A DNA stretch of 64,000 nt from Sinotaia quadrata (GCA_028829895.1 CM054183.1:20631975-20695974); one strand, 5' to 3'. Shown: positions 21,361 through 32,129, numbered from the stretch's first letter. Program-made: numbers and translations. Notes: generated by a model not told the origin, from the sequence alone.

Positions 21361-22366
21361 TGCCTAAAGGCACTCGCGACATAAGAAACGTAGACACCAG
21401 CCTGTTACCTAGCGAGGTTTATCCCTCTAGGTCAGAGAAAAGTTATATCTTCGTCTAGCACACGTGACAACCAGTCCATCTGTAATTGAAAATGGTCCAC
21501 ACATTAATGATTAAATTCTGCAGCTTGAAATCATCATCCATGAAATGTTTCTTAGTCTCCAGGCGAGAGAGCCTCTATACTTCAGCAATGAGTACATGCA
21601 CTACAGACACATGAAAAGCGACTGTCATCTCTATGTGGTAGTTTGCGGTCGAAAGCTATGCTATCCAGCCCCATAGCTTTTGCCCCTGGGTTGGCTCTGC
21701 AAGCATCTTCAAGCTGTCTGTATCGAGAGGCCCAGTTAATAAATGAAAACAAAGTAAAAAGGCAGCCACCGATTATAGTTGCATATTCTTTGCTTTTTCA
21801 GAAAACAGCAGCAGCACGTGTGCATGTCGTGAAATGGCAGGTGTGGGGCTTACGCTAGTCAAACAGAATTTTTCCTTCGACTTTACCATTGAGTGTAGTT
21901 TGACTGTATTGCGTGTTTGGTGTGGTTTGAGGAGTGGGCTGGGTGGGTACAATCTTTTAAAATGGCCATCCACAGGTATGAGTATTGTGCATTAGTATTA
22001 TTATCATCATAAAGGAAAAAGTACATTCATTGTCTTTTTGTCCGTTTGCGTTACACTTTGTGGTTGTGCGTCGTGGTGTTCTCCACAGTACTGATGGAGG
22101 CAGCAGAGCCGTATTTAGCATAACGAATATCTGAGCCAGCGTTTTGAATCATTTAATTTATTTGTAAAGCGTGTTGTTGTCATAAGAGCGTGAGTACTAA
22201 CATTTCATTGTTAGTGTGTGAGTGTGTGCGTGTGTGGGTGACTTTGTTGTTGCTGTTCTTTGTGGTTGTTTGAAATTAACCCTGTACAATCTCTTCTCAT
22301 TAGAACTCTGTAGTTTTATTGGATAAAAGCCAAATATTTACCCTCACCTTTATGGAGTCTGAATTA
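21361..22366. other. Non-coding stretch, nothing recognised
   Basis: Short ORFs only, without conserved motifs. A GT-rich patch lies at 22213-22245. Confidence 0.45.
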
Positions 22367-22650
22367 TATACATTTTGTTATCCCGTCATCGACAGGGATT
22401 TATATATGTTTTGTTATCCCGCCATCGACAGGGATTTATATGCGTTTTGTTATCCCGCCATCGGCAGGGATTTATATACGTTTTGTTATCCCGCCATCTA
22501 CAGGGATTTATATACGTTTTGTTATCCCGCCATCGACAGGGATTTATATGCGTTTTGTTATCCCGCCATCGACAGGGATTTATATACGTTTTGTTATCCC
22601 GCCATCGACAGGGATTTATATACGTTTTGTTATCCCACCATCGATAGTTA
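22367..22650. repeat. 36-bp minisatellite, 8 copies
   Basis: Units of tatacgttttgttatcccgc + catcgacagggattta repeat with only one or two substitutions (cgtc/cgcc, gaca/ggca/taca, tatac/tatat/tatgc). Because 36 is divisible by three and the unit lacks stops in several frames, three plus-strand frames and one minus-strand frame stay open. The apparent proteins are artefacts of the repeat. Confidence 0.97.
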
Positions 22651-22984
22651 CGCATGCATGCTTACACCGAGGATAGTTGAAGGCTAAAGCCATACGTGAA
22701 CATTTGCCTCGTAGAAGAAAGATTTTAGTGACTTTCCCTTCCAGCCTGTACCAGCCTTGTAAAGGAGGCAGTGTTCATTCTTGTCTCTGATAAGTTGTGG
22801 CACCTCACATTTTGAGTTTGTTGAAGCTTTAGAATATTCTTTCTTTCCTTTTATTTAATAGTTTCATACTGGTTACATATATAAAATTCTTACCCCATCC
22901 CCATCTCATCTCCCGTATTAATGGTATAGTAAGGAATCAAAGCCCCTGTAAAAGGGAACATTTTCGAGAGACGTTGCGTACTGG

Positions 22985-23310
22985 CTTTTAGTTAAGTAAG
23001 ACTGGCTAGTAACAGTTTCGGAGATACTCGTTTTAGTTAGGTGAGACTGACTACTTAGTGATAATTTTAGAGATATATTCAATAGTTAGATAAGACTAGC
23101 ACCTAACAATGTTAGGGATGCGTGCTTTATTTACGTAAGTCGAGCTAGTAAAAATATCACCCAACTAAAGCTTATCTGCCTGATATTTTTACTAGCTCGA
23201 CTTACGTAAATAAAGCGTTTCTGCCTGATATGTACTAGCTAGACTTACCCAACTAAAGAGTGATAGTTTTACTAGCTAGACTTACCCAAGTAAAACTACT
23301 TAAATAAAAC
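22985..23310. repeat. Minisatellite that reverses orientation
   Basis: Left half units read tttagtta.gt.agac.g.cta (four loose copies, 22985-23150). From about 23181 the same theme appears as its reverse complement, actagct.gacttac.., repeated about three times to 23300. The junction is a perfect palindrome at 23124-23216 (separate entry). Confidence 0.8.
23124..23216. repeat. Perfect 36-bp inverted repeat with 21-nt loop
   Basis: Positions 23124-23159 and 23181-23216 are exact reverse complements over 36 bases (checked base by base), separated by 23160-23180. As single-stranded DNA or RNA this forms a long uninterrupted hairpin. Confidence 0.97.
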
Positions 23311-23405
23311 TACTTAGCCCAAGGTCGGGCTACTCTGACAATTTAACAATTTATACAACAATTAAGTCTGGAAATAGGGGTAGGCAAATTTACTCTACCA
23401 CACAC
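23310..23405 (+). repeat. Fragment of interspersed repeat family (copy D)
   Basis: aaggtc.gg.cact.tgacaatttaacaa and the following ggtaggcaaatttactct match the right-hand end of copy A at 37570-37650 with moderate divergence. Only about 90 bp of the element is present. The next 150 bp (23400-23545) contain three loose units of about 55 bp with a g.cggcaaa.aac word. Confidence 0.75.
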
Positions 23406-24143
23406 CTATAGAAGGTGAAATTTAAAAGTCGGCAAATAACAATAACGGGCATATATACACCTAGAGACGCTGTACTCTAAAGGCCGGCAAACAACACAAC
23501 ATGAATCGCCTATAGAGGCTGTAGTCGAGGGGCTGGCAAAATCAGAAACATGCTCGTTTGATTTGGGTTTCACGTCCGCTTCTCGCTTTCGCTGATTTCG
23601 CAGATGGATTAAACAATTTAAAGCGATAAGAGAAGTGTGGTGTCGTAGCTGGAGAGTGTGAAAGTTGGAGTGAGTTCTTTGGAAATTTTTTTCTTATGGA
23701 TCATTAGCCAACGAAAATCCTGCATATTCGTACTGGTTTTAACTGCCAAGGGAATTCTAGCATGCGCGGGACTTGATTTATTGTCCTACCCTCTTAGTAG
23801 GCACTGAAACACCCATCTTAAACTGGAGAACGGTCAAGAGATCGATCACCCGAAAAAATTCTCTCTCACACACAAATGAGCTCGAATCTCTGTTACTTGA
23901 GTGAGAGACTCGTATCCTGCTGATACCCACCCACCCCATCTTCCGCCAGGTGATTGATGTACATAGATTTAAAGAAACACGAGCGACGGTTTCATAATTT
24001 TAATATGCCTCCTTTTGGGCGACTACGAACCTGAATTGCACTCAACTCCGGTTTCAGTTCCAACTCGCGCAGAGGTAGGCGTGCGTCCTTGCTCTTTTGG
24101 GTGCGATCCTTTGATAGTAGTGACGTGTTCAATAGGCTATGTT

Positions 24144-24144
<1 letters not shown>

Positions 24145-24181
<37 letters not shown>
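24145..24181. repeat. (CT)n microsatellite
   Basis: A pure CT run of about 18 units. Confidence 0.96.
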
Positions 24182-24183
<2 letters not shown>

Positions 24184-24455
24184 CGCCCACTTCTCTCCCT
24201 CTTCCCGTCCCCTGACCGCTTAAACCATTAAGCGCCTCAAGAAAAGTACTGAGATGAAGCAGTCAGCTTTAAAACGTATTTGTCATGAGTTTATGAATTG
24301 ATTTATTAGTGTGGTGACATGCCGCCGTGTTTTGTTTTGTGGTTGCCTGTGCACGAATGCGTGTGTGTGCGCGGGCGCGTGTTTTCTATTGGGAGAAGCG
24401 AGTTGAATTTACGTCGGTTTCGATATAAGTGATTTACTGATAACTATAGGACTAA

Positions 24456-24460
<5 letters not shown>

Positions 24461-24495
<35 letters not shown>

Positions 24496-24518
24496 CGTGT
24501 GTGTGTGTGTGTGTGTGT
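24461..24518. repeat. (GT)n microsatellite, interrupted
   Basis: A GT run with a short gcgtgcgtgt interruption. Confidence 0.95.
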
Positions 24519-24747
24519 TAAATTTCTTGCTTGATCACCATTTTTTTTTTTACTTGTTGCGAAATGAAGTTCTGATTTAAAAAGAATAATTGTAATGGCT
24601 TTATAGTTGCAATTGAGTGAAGTTTGCATGAGCTAGGGCAAAATCAGCAATTTCCGCACGTTTCTCACAGAATCTGCTGCTAAGACTCTTGTGTTTAAAG
24701 GATTGATTATCTTAACTCTCTTCTGTCCTGTCCACCATTCTCTCTCG

Positions 24748-25075
24748 TTCAAGCAGTTTCAAAATGCCGCACCTGGAATTATTCTTAAGAGTACCCAGCA
24801 GCCTTTACAGCAGAATACAACACAAGACTCCATCCATTATTGATGTTCCACTGACTAGATCCAGCCCTAAATGCTTGTCTTGATCTCACTCGTGTGAACG
24901 CATCTGCTAGAAGCTTGCGCTCGTCATCAGACATGTACATTTTCAGCATTGGGAAATCTAAATATGAGTCATACGGTCAGAGTTCATTTGATGATCTGTG
25001 CTCTGCTGTCCTTCGAGTCGAGACAAACGAGTTAAAGGTCAATGTCAAAATGGCTCTCAGTCCATCTCTTGTTCA
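24748..25075 (+). pseudogene. Decayed LINE pol C-terminal end (second type)
   Basis: At 24748 one frame reads FKQFQNAAPGIILKS, matching the QxxQNAAARxI block that precedes the C-terminal tail of L2/CR1/Jockey-like reverse transcriptases. After stops and frame shifts, a segment at about 24900-24985 reads ARSLRSSSD...YGQSSF, the near-invariant end block of the same proteins. The downstream sequence (about 24985-25170) is compatible with a decayed tail and 3' UTR ending in an A-rich aataaagaaataa. The copy is 5'-truncated and dead. It is unlike the remnants at 3221 and 31160, which lack this block. Confidence 0.72.
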
Positions 25076-25189
25076 TTAGTATTAATAGCTCACTTTATCT
25101 TAGGTCGTTCTGGATTCATTGTGAACGTTTGTAAATGTATTTCTTTATGTTTTCGTTTAATAAAGAAATAATCCCTTATGTTTCATATG

Positions 25190-26020
25190 GATTTATCAGT
25201 TTGTCTTCCTAACTTGATCAAGTAGTTTGTATAAAGTTCTTTTTGAGTGTCGTACATGTAAAAGTGCAATCATAAAAGAATTGTTCTGTGGCTTAATATA
25301 AGACGCACACAGGTGGGAGACTTTTCCACGTACCTTTGATTCGTTAGCAAAGATGACTGGCCGATGTAGCTTTACCGAAGCTCCTTTCAGTGCTGGACAC
25401 GGCCCATTCGTCATAAAGCACATCGGCAGTTCTGGTGGCGAGGGCAATAAAGAAGTAGATGACTGGCGATGCTCCAGTTGGCATAGGGTTGTCATTGAGT
25501 CACGTGGTGCAGAGTTGACCATAGTGTGCTACTCATATGAGGTTATTAATACGAAAAATAATGGGGACCAATGAGCCGAAGTCTCCAACAGTATGAGAAA
25601 GAAAGAAAATGCAAACTCCGCCAACGGGAAAGAAGACAATAACAGTTACCAGACAGACACAAACACACACACACACACACACACACAAATGAAATTTTAA
25701 AAAATCATCCAAAGTGAACCCGAGCTCCGAAAAGAGTGACCGAAATCGATCCCGCTCTGGATGAATATGCTTGGATGCTTGAGGTTCCCCTCTTTCACCT
25801 TTGCCAGAGTCACCAGCAAGAACAGTAGCAACAACAACAGAGACAACAGCTAAACAACCACATGATCTGCACCATTACAATAATCACACGTAGCACTTAT
25901 AATGCAAATATACGGTACATAAACATTTATCATCACTGTCAATATTTTTAAAAGAAAAATACTAGACGCGTTAAAATAAAGTGTATGCAAATCATATTAT
26001 TTATAGAATTTTATTGTTAG

Positions 26021-26025
<5 letters not shown>
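25190..26025. other. Non-coding stretch with a small (CA)n
   Basis: A short CA run lies at about 25665-25687. The rest shows no gene. A plus-strand ORF at 25353-25574 has no recognisable features. Confidence 0.45.

Positions 26026-26061
<36 letters not shown>
26026..26061. repeat. (GA)n microsatellite
   Basis: A pure GA run of about 18 units. Confidence 0.96.
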
Positions 26062-26067
<6 letters not shown>

Positions 26068-26410
26068 TCGATAAGTTTAAATGAATTGGAAATGACATTG
26101 AATGTTAACAAAAATTAGCTTCGGCCGTTATGTCAACACCGACACAGGATGTTAACCAATCTCCAGACTGATCGCGCACATGTTTCGCGCACCTAAGTAC
26201 GAAAGGTCCTTTAGCTGAAACAAAATAGTGCATACATAATTACTTAAGGGACGGTTGTCTTTTTCCTATCAGAAGCTAAATATAGATCGGATCTCTAAGC
26301 AAAAATGGAAATAATTAGATGGTTTTATTAACTTAAAGCTTATTAATTAGATTACAAAAATTAAAGTGTAGTAGGTAGATGATCACCCGACAGTCGATAA
26401 CGTCACACCT

Positions 26411-26478
26411 GTGACTGATTTAGGCATGTGACTGATTTAGGCATGTGACTGATTTAGGCATGTGACTGATTTAGGCAT
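26411..26478. repeat. 17-bp repeat, 4 copies, inside left terminal repeat
   Basis: gtgactgatttaggcat occurs at 26411, 26428, 26445 and 26462 without change. The right arm of the element has one diverged equivalent. Confidence 0.97.
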
Positions 26479-26784
26479 GTGGCCTGTATTCGTTAGTGTC
26501 CTTCATTTTTTTGGACATCATGGCTGCCCGATTCGTTGTTAATATGTTTTTTTAATTCCGTTCTTCTCTTCGCCTTGCAGCGTTTTCTTAGTGTTGCAAC
26601 AATATCCTGTAGTGCTGTTCTTGCTGTTGGTCGTCGCTGTTGTTATCGACTTTAAATTATTCTACGCTACAGCAAGCTGTCGGTCATACTAGTGAGTAAA
26701 TTTTTACGAACTGGGAACATGTAATGCATCTGGACTTTTTAAACAAAAGTGCCTGCATCTGTGGGCTGAAACATTTGGGCTGAA

Positions 26785-27175
26785 AATGTTAGTCTCACTT
26801 GAATAGTGAAATGATTAGACTCCTTAGCTTGACTTGAATAGTGAAATGATTAGACTCCTTACTCCTTAGCCTGACTTGAATTGTAAAATGACTAGACTCC
26901 TTAGTCGACTTGAATAGTGAAATGACTAGACTCTCTAGCCTGACTTGAATAGTGAAGTGACTAGACTCCTCAGCCTGACTTGAGTAGTGAAATGACTAGA
27001 CTCAGCCTGACTTGAGTAGTGAAATGACTAGACTCAGCCTGACTTGAATAGTGAAATGACTAGACTCAGCCTGACTTGAGTAGTGAAATGACTAGACTCA
27101 GCCTGACTTGAATAGTGAAATGACTAGACTCTTTAGCCTGACTTAAGTAGTGAAATGACTAGACTCTTTAGAAAC
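26785..27175. repeat. ~30-36-bp minisatellite, about 12 copies, inside the element
   Basis: Units of ctgacttgaatagtgaaatg + actagactc with or without ctttag/ccttag give two unit lengths (about 30 and 35-36 bp). The short form is clustered in the middle (about 26995-27110). Confidence 0.95.
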
Positions 27176-27359
27176 CAACAGGATAAGGACGAAAGCAGGA
27201 GGGAGTTTTAAATGCAAACATTACTTTGAAAACTGAAGTTAAATCGTGTGGGACAACGCTCATACCTACCAACGAAAATACAGGCCACAGTTTAAATTAG
27301 TCACAGGTGTGACGTTATAGACTGTCGGGTGATCATCTACCTATTACACTTTAATTTTT

Positions 27360-28560
27360 TTTAAAAGTTTATGACGTCATTATTAGCAATTTCTCTCAAA
27401 AGCAGTAGTTCCCCAACTTGCATATAATATTAGGTTTTCTATTAACAGGAAAATAAGTCAGTTCACGTCATCTTCGTTACAGGAAATTAAGTTCGAATTA
27501 GGAATGCACTTGACTGTTGTTTTAATCTACTCTTTTGTTTGTTGCTGTGCACTTTACACCAGAAAGAAAGAAAGAAGTTGGACACCCAGCGTGTTCATGT
27601 GATGAGTTATTTCAGTTCTTCCTGAAACAGTAACCTATAAATGAAAGCCGACGAGAAGAGCTATAAATGATCGTGGCTCATGTGGCGACACCCACCCAAT
27701 ATTATTAGTACGTAAACAATGTTGCACACCAAATCAGAATTATGGAAAGTGTGTGTGGGGGGGGGAGGGTTGTGGAAAGGGGAGGAGGTGCTCCTTGCCA
27801 TCGGAAACGACAGTTGCAGCCTGCAAGGAATGCAGATTTAAATTTGTTTTTAATGCGTATTATTTTTCCACCTTTTTTTTTGTTGTTGTTGTGCAACTTG
27901 CATTACTCTAATCTTGAAATGCCACATTTTTTTTTTTAAAAACCCTTTTCTGCTAATTGTTCATGTTTGCTTTTGTAAACGCAAAGTTTGATTTTGTTAA
28001 GCTGTACGGAAAGCCTCTTGCCAGATCAATCAACTTTCTTTCTCAAAAAGTCATTTTCTTGGTTACCATAGAAACAGTAATATAAACCCTTATTACCGCT
28101 AATATAAAAAAAAAAGAAGAAGAAGCAAAACTGAATTAATGCGAGACTAAAGATGCTAATGGCACAAGACGATTAAAAAAAAGAAGGAAAAAATGCCCTG
28201 CAATTTCCTACTGGCCACTCGTGACGTTCATAAATAAAGCTGCCACTTTCTGTTGTTTTTCAACGTTTCCTTCGAACCTTTGTAGTGGGTTATGAAGCTT
28301 GTTCGCGTGAGAAAACCAGGCAAGACTGACGGGTAAAATGGATTGAATGTACTAAGTTCATCCTACATCGAATATGACAGGAGTGCACTCCCTTGCTTCC
28401 CACCCTCTCCCCTTTCGTCGTGAACGCCCTTATTGTCTAGGTGGCAAAATTTAATGATGTAATTAAAATCTAAGTTCATCAAACCACTGCAAAGAAATCA
28501 GTCTATTACCCTGTGCCCTATGAGTCGCCGATGCTGAGCACAAAACAATTAACACGTCAT
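27360..28560. other. Non-coding stretch, nothing recognised
   Basis: G-rich run at 27755-27767 and T/A homopolymers. No gene or element was identified. Confidence 0.45.
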
Positions 28561-28564
28561 GCTG

Positions 28565-28700
28565 TTATGATGCAGCGTTGCAGCAGAGTTTAAAGATGTG
28601 CTTGCCTTCGGCAATCGCAGGTACGAATCTCCGCGCGAACCCGAAATCTATCCATGATCTGCAGCCGTTCCCTGGTAACATTCTCAGTTCGTGACCTGTA
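28565..28700 (+). repeat. Possible tRNA-derived SINE head
   Basis: Around 28573-28592 the sequence gttgcagcagagtttaaag resembles the D-arm/A-box region of tRNA-derived SINEs (tggcgcagtggttaaag type). It is followed by gcttgcctt and then ggtacgaatct at 28620-28630, 9 of 11 matches to a B box. The spacing of about 40 nt between boxes fits an internal RNA polymerase III promoter. A folded intact tRNA cannot be drawn, so this would be a diverged SINE rather than a tRNA gene. The 3' extent is unknown. Confidence 0.42.
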
Positions 28701-29650
28701 AAGCTGACGTTTATCACGCGTGCTAGGAGTCAGAAGGAAGTCGACACACGCCACCAACGAACACCGAAGGCCGGTCTCCTCTGGAAGGTCAAGGATGATT
28801 TGCGCTCTGTAAGTGACTGCACGCTGTCATTAACAGAGGAGTAAGGACACAGAAACCACCACGACTCGGTCCCCTATTCTTACCTCCCCTTCTCCTCTCT
28901 CCCTCTCCATAATCTCTTGATTTTTTTCTTTCTGTTTTTTGTAGTACGTTTAGGCCAATATCGAAAAAGCAACATTACCGTTTATTGATTTGAATTATTC
29001 GTACGATCGCTTTATTTTGCAGCATTTGTCACGATTATAGAACTAGAAGAGAAAGGTTTTAACTTGTATAATCTGATTTTCATGAAATTGTTTGGCTGAC
29101 CGACTTGTTTAAATAAAATAGATGTATACTATTTCCAGCGGACACTTTCTTTTTAAGGGATATTTCGAAACATTCTATGGACTGCCTTCATGGCCTGTCC
29201 AGTGCAAAGAATCTTGCGCAGCCCTTACAGTCTGTAAATTTAGGAATTAGCAAAACGAGAGCAGAGGTGGGCTTATCCCTACGCCATGAGCTTGTATTGA
29301 AACATGGACTCCGGGCGGTATGTATGGCGATTTGTCTGTGGAATCTTGAACAGTAAAGAACGAGAGAAACAACACGCTGTACTATAAAAATAACAGTCGT
29401 TTGTGTGTCTTTATACAGTTTAAATAGTTCCTTTTCGCCCATATCGTTATTTAACTTTTACCAACATTTTCTTCCTCCCCTCCCCCCCTCTTCACAGAAT
29501 CTGCGTGCCAATAGCACGAGAGGTGTTGTCTGGCATTTAAAAAAACAACAAGAAAAACCTTTAAAAAAAAAAATATATATATATAGTTGATAATCTAAAT
29601 GACAAGCAGACATGTTAGTGTGAAGGTGATTGCGAAAGCTGGCAAGTTTT
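28701..29650. other. Non-coding stretch, nothing recognised
   Basis: No convincing coding signal. A/T runs at 28921-28940 and 29560-29585. Confidence 0.45.
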
Positions 29651-29653
29651 CAT

Positions 29654-29740
29654 CGCAATGGGAGGCCTATTCCGGGTCTTTTCATGGTAATAGGAAGCCT
29701 ACTCCGGGTCTTTTCATGGTAATGGGCATCTACTGCAGGT
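29654..29740. repeat. ~32-bp repeat, 2.5 copies
   Basis: gtaataggaagcctactccg + ggtcttttcatg repeats twice, with a shortened and diverged third unit. Confidence 0.9.
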
Positions 29741-30040
29741 CGGTACACAGTTTTATCACCATGTCCCAGAATTAATTCCCAGTTTCAGCTGGAATTGAAG
29801 ACGCTTCTTCCCATCGATTTATGTATTTTCAACACCAACAATAAATATTCCCTCATCTCGTCACTTTTCAACGTTCTGAGGGGGAAAATTGGGAGGTCGG
29901 GAAGATAGGAAGAGTTTAGTGATACCGGATTTTTATATTATTTTTATTGCATTTTTTCCTCTGCAAGGTACACGAAATAGATAGCTATGTGAGTGGATGT
30001 CCCGAAGATGAGAGTTCGCCTTATCTGATACAAGTCAGAG

Positions 30041-30043
<3 letters not shown>

Positions 30044-30081
<38 letters not shown>
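30044..30081. repeat. (AC)n microsatellite
   Basis: A pure AC run of about 19 units. Confidence 0.96.
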
Positions 30082-30084
<3 letters not shown>

Positions 30085-31020
30085 TCATTTAGGACCTACT
30101 GCTGGTGATGTTCAGTTAGCGATTTGTTTTCCACGATGGTTGTCTGACAAAAGTTTTGTTTAGTTTGCTTAAGCCCAGCCTACACTGACCAGAAGACAAT
30201 GACTATGTCATCACTGACTTCATTGGTTGGGTCTAGCTGATTGAATCTGCTTCAGCTTCCGCTTATTTATTTTCACGTATATTTACTCCTTGTCTCTTGC
30301 ACTGTATTCTCCTTATGCATTCCGTTTCTTACTTTACGTCCGTGGGACCATTAAGTGGATAAGTTGGTCTTCCATGGGAAAGAAGGAACACACCCGTACA
30401 TTGTAGTATGAATATGTAGACTAATTAAAAGGATAAAATTTGTCTCTCGCCATCTCTCACCTCTTCTGGTGGTGTTGGCTATGTTCCGTTAAAAGTGGTC
30501 CAGTTGTTTGATGTTTATTCAGTGAGCAACAATAATTTGCAAGAAATCCTTTCTGATGGATTATATCTTAGTGTGAACTCCGCATTAGAGAAACCCACTT
30601 TTATTAAGAGAATCTTTGAATTTGCTCTAGTCACAGCATAACTTCTCTTCACCATTATTTATGAGGACGGAAAAGCAGTTTATCTTATGCGGCAAAAGGA
30701 AATTTAAAAAAGAACGGAATATTAATAAATAAATGGAAATTATCACTAAACACAAGTCTTTATTTCTGCCATCCGTCTCTTTAGAAAAATCAGAGCGCGC
30801 TTTCGCACGCACGCACGCACACACACACACACTGATGCACGCACGCACATAAACAGTATACAAAGAAAATATGAACTTTCACCTGCAAGTATATCCCCTT
30901 GTCTCAACATTATAAAAAGGTAAATATGAATTGCGTGTCAGCTGCATTACTATTTAGTCTATTAGTAATAATATAATAATAATTAATAATAATGATAATA
31001 ATGAACCACTGGAATCAGAA
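30082..31020. other. Non-coding stretch, small CA/GCAC and AAT patches
   Basis: cgcacgcacgcacacacac lies near 30805-30830 and an aat-rich patch at 30965-31002. No gene. Confidence 0.45.
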
Positions 31021-31159
31021 ACTCCCGCAGGGAGAGTAGTGTGCGCAACAGTACCGATAAAAACATCAAGACAATCAACGTCAAAATCGAAACACTAAGC
31101 ATTTCCACGCAGAAACTCCCAAAAAGGTGGTAGGGAAATCTCAAAGATTTATAAGGATT

Positions 31160-31610
31160 CCAATTGCCGGCTCTGCAAGAACTTGAATTAAACAACACAA
31201 CATATACACTTTGCGGATATCGGCATCTAGATGGAACAGAATCACTCAAAGACAATACTGTGACACAAATCCTACACAGGAAAGCTTGGGAGAACTACGA
31301 AATCAGAGTGCCAGAAAAATCGCGGATGCACAAGCCACAAGCCGTCATTGGAACAGAAGAAATTAAAATTCGAAATTGAAACAGATCAAGCGTTTTTCCT
31401 GCGCGATGACCGGACATTGTAGTTGCCAACAAATTCAACATGACAGCAACAGCCGTCGATGCTGAAGTACCAGACGGTAGAATTTTTTTTAAAAGTGCGT
31501 GGTGGTAGATAGGAGAGATTGAAAAATGCCAGGATCCTTGGTTGGAAATCCTGAGACTATGGAATGTAAAACTAAATGTAATACCAATCGCAATAGTAGC
31601 ACTGACAAAT
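31160..31610 (+). pseudogene. Non-LTR retrotransposon pol remnant with endonuclease motif
   Basis: A first frame (31164-31379) reads HRKAWENYEIR and KPQAVIGTEEIKI, as in the linker before the endonuclease. After a one-base shift near 31370, a second frame reads EIETDQ. From 31410 one frame holds PDIVVANK...AVDAEVPD, matching the PD-X(12-14)-D catalytic signature of the restriction-enzyme-like endonuclease of R2/NeSL-type elements. The same frame runs, with one stop, to EIEKCQDPWLEILRLWNV and VIPIAIVALTNV at 31610. The product would have been the 3' end of the element's reverse transcriptase-endonuclease. This copy is 5'-truncated and inactive. The same domain order is seen at 3221-3515. Confidence 0.8.
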
Positions 31611-32020
31611 GTGACACCTTGACTTAAATTAACTGACAGGAAACTCAAACTTGTCCCACTGCTAAAAGCAGCACTGGCAAACGTGACACTTTGACTTAAA
31701 TTAACTGCCAGGAACCTCAAACTTGTCCCACTGTCAAAAGCAGCACTGGCAAACGTGACACCTTGACTTAAATTAACTGCCAGGAACCTCAAACTTGTCC
31801 CACTGTCAAAAGCAGCACTGGCAAACGTGACACCTTGACTTAAATTAACTGCCAGGAACCTCAAACTTGTCCCACTGTCAAAAGCAGCACTGGCAAACGT
31901 GACTTAAATTAACTGCCAGGAAACCTCAAACTTGTCCTATTGCCTAAGGCAGCACTGGCAAACGTGACACCTTGAGTTAAGTAAACTTCCAGGAAACCTC
32001 AAACTTGTCCCACTGCCAAA
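31596..32020 (+). repeat. 72-bp satellite made from the retrotransposon coding tail
   Basis: gtgacac recurs at 31611, 31683, 31755, 31827 and 31899 (72 bp apart), then at 31963 after an 8-bp deletion. 72 bp is 24 codons, so the pol reading frame is kept through the array, each unit coding for the same tail piece (AALANVT..LKLTARNLKLVPLSK) with one stop. The array is flanked by single-copy pol sequence on both sides. Confidence 0.92.
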
Positions 32021-32095
32021 AGCAGCATTCTTTGGAAGTCTCCACATTCTCCGTAAAACCTTAGATCTCCCACAATCTTGGTTGGGTTCCGAGAC
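32020..32095 (+). pseudogene. Terminal block of the same retrotransposon remnant
   Basis: After the 72-bp array the frame reads KAAFFGSLHILRKTLDLPQSW, corresponding to the conserved LLGTAHILRK-type end of these pol proteins. The remnant at 3221-3515 ends with the equivalent block and a similar tail (cccagaatcttggtaggattcc there, cccacaatcttggttgggttcc here). Confidence 0.75.
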
Positions 32096-32129
32096 CAAAG
32101 TTTATTGGAACCATCTAACTGGCAGATAG

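Larger units (their letters stand above)
26356..27359. mobile_element. ~1-kb non-autonomous element with long terminal inverted repeats
   Basis: The left arm (26356-26496) and right arm (27268-27359) are inverted copies. They share aaaaattaaagtgta, ggtagatgatcacccgacag, ataacgtcacacctgtgact and gtggcctgtatt in the same order, with only a few mismatches. The left arm is longer because a 17-bp piece is present four times there against once on the right. The interior carries no ORF and about 400 bp of a further minisatellite. This is the layout of a MITE or foldback element. Oyster pearl-type elements also combine inverted ends with internal tandem repeats, so a Helitron-related origin is possible. 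Target-site duplications were not resolved. Confidence 0.8.

Noticed and set aside
22319..22687. 122-codon ORF made of a 12-residue repeat
   Set aside because: It is the 36-bp minisatellite in translation. Equivalent ORFs exist in other frames and on the other strand.
31295..31864. 189-codon minus-strand ORF with 24-residue repeats
   Set aside because: It is the antisense of the 72-bp satellite and pol remnant. The plus-strand frame matches retrotransposon proteins, the minus does not.
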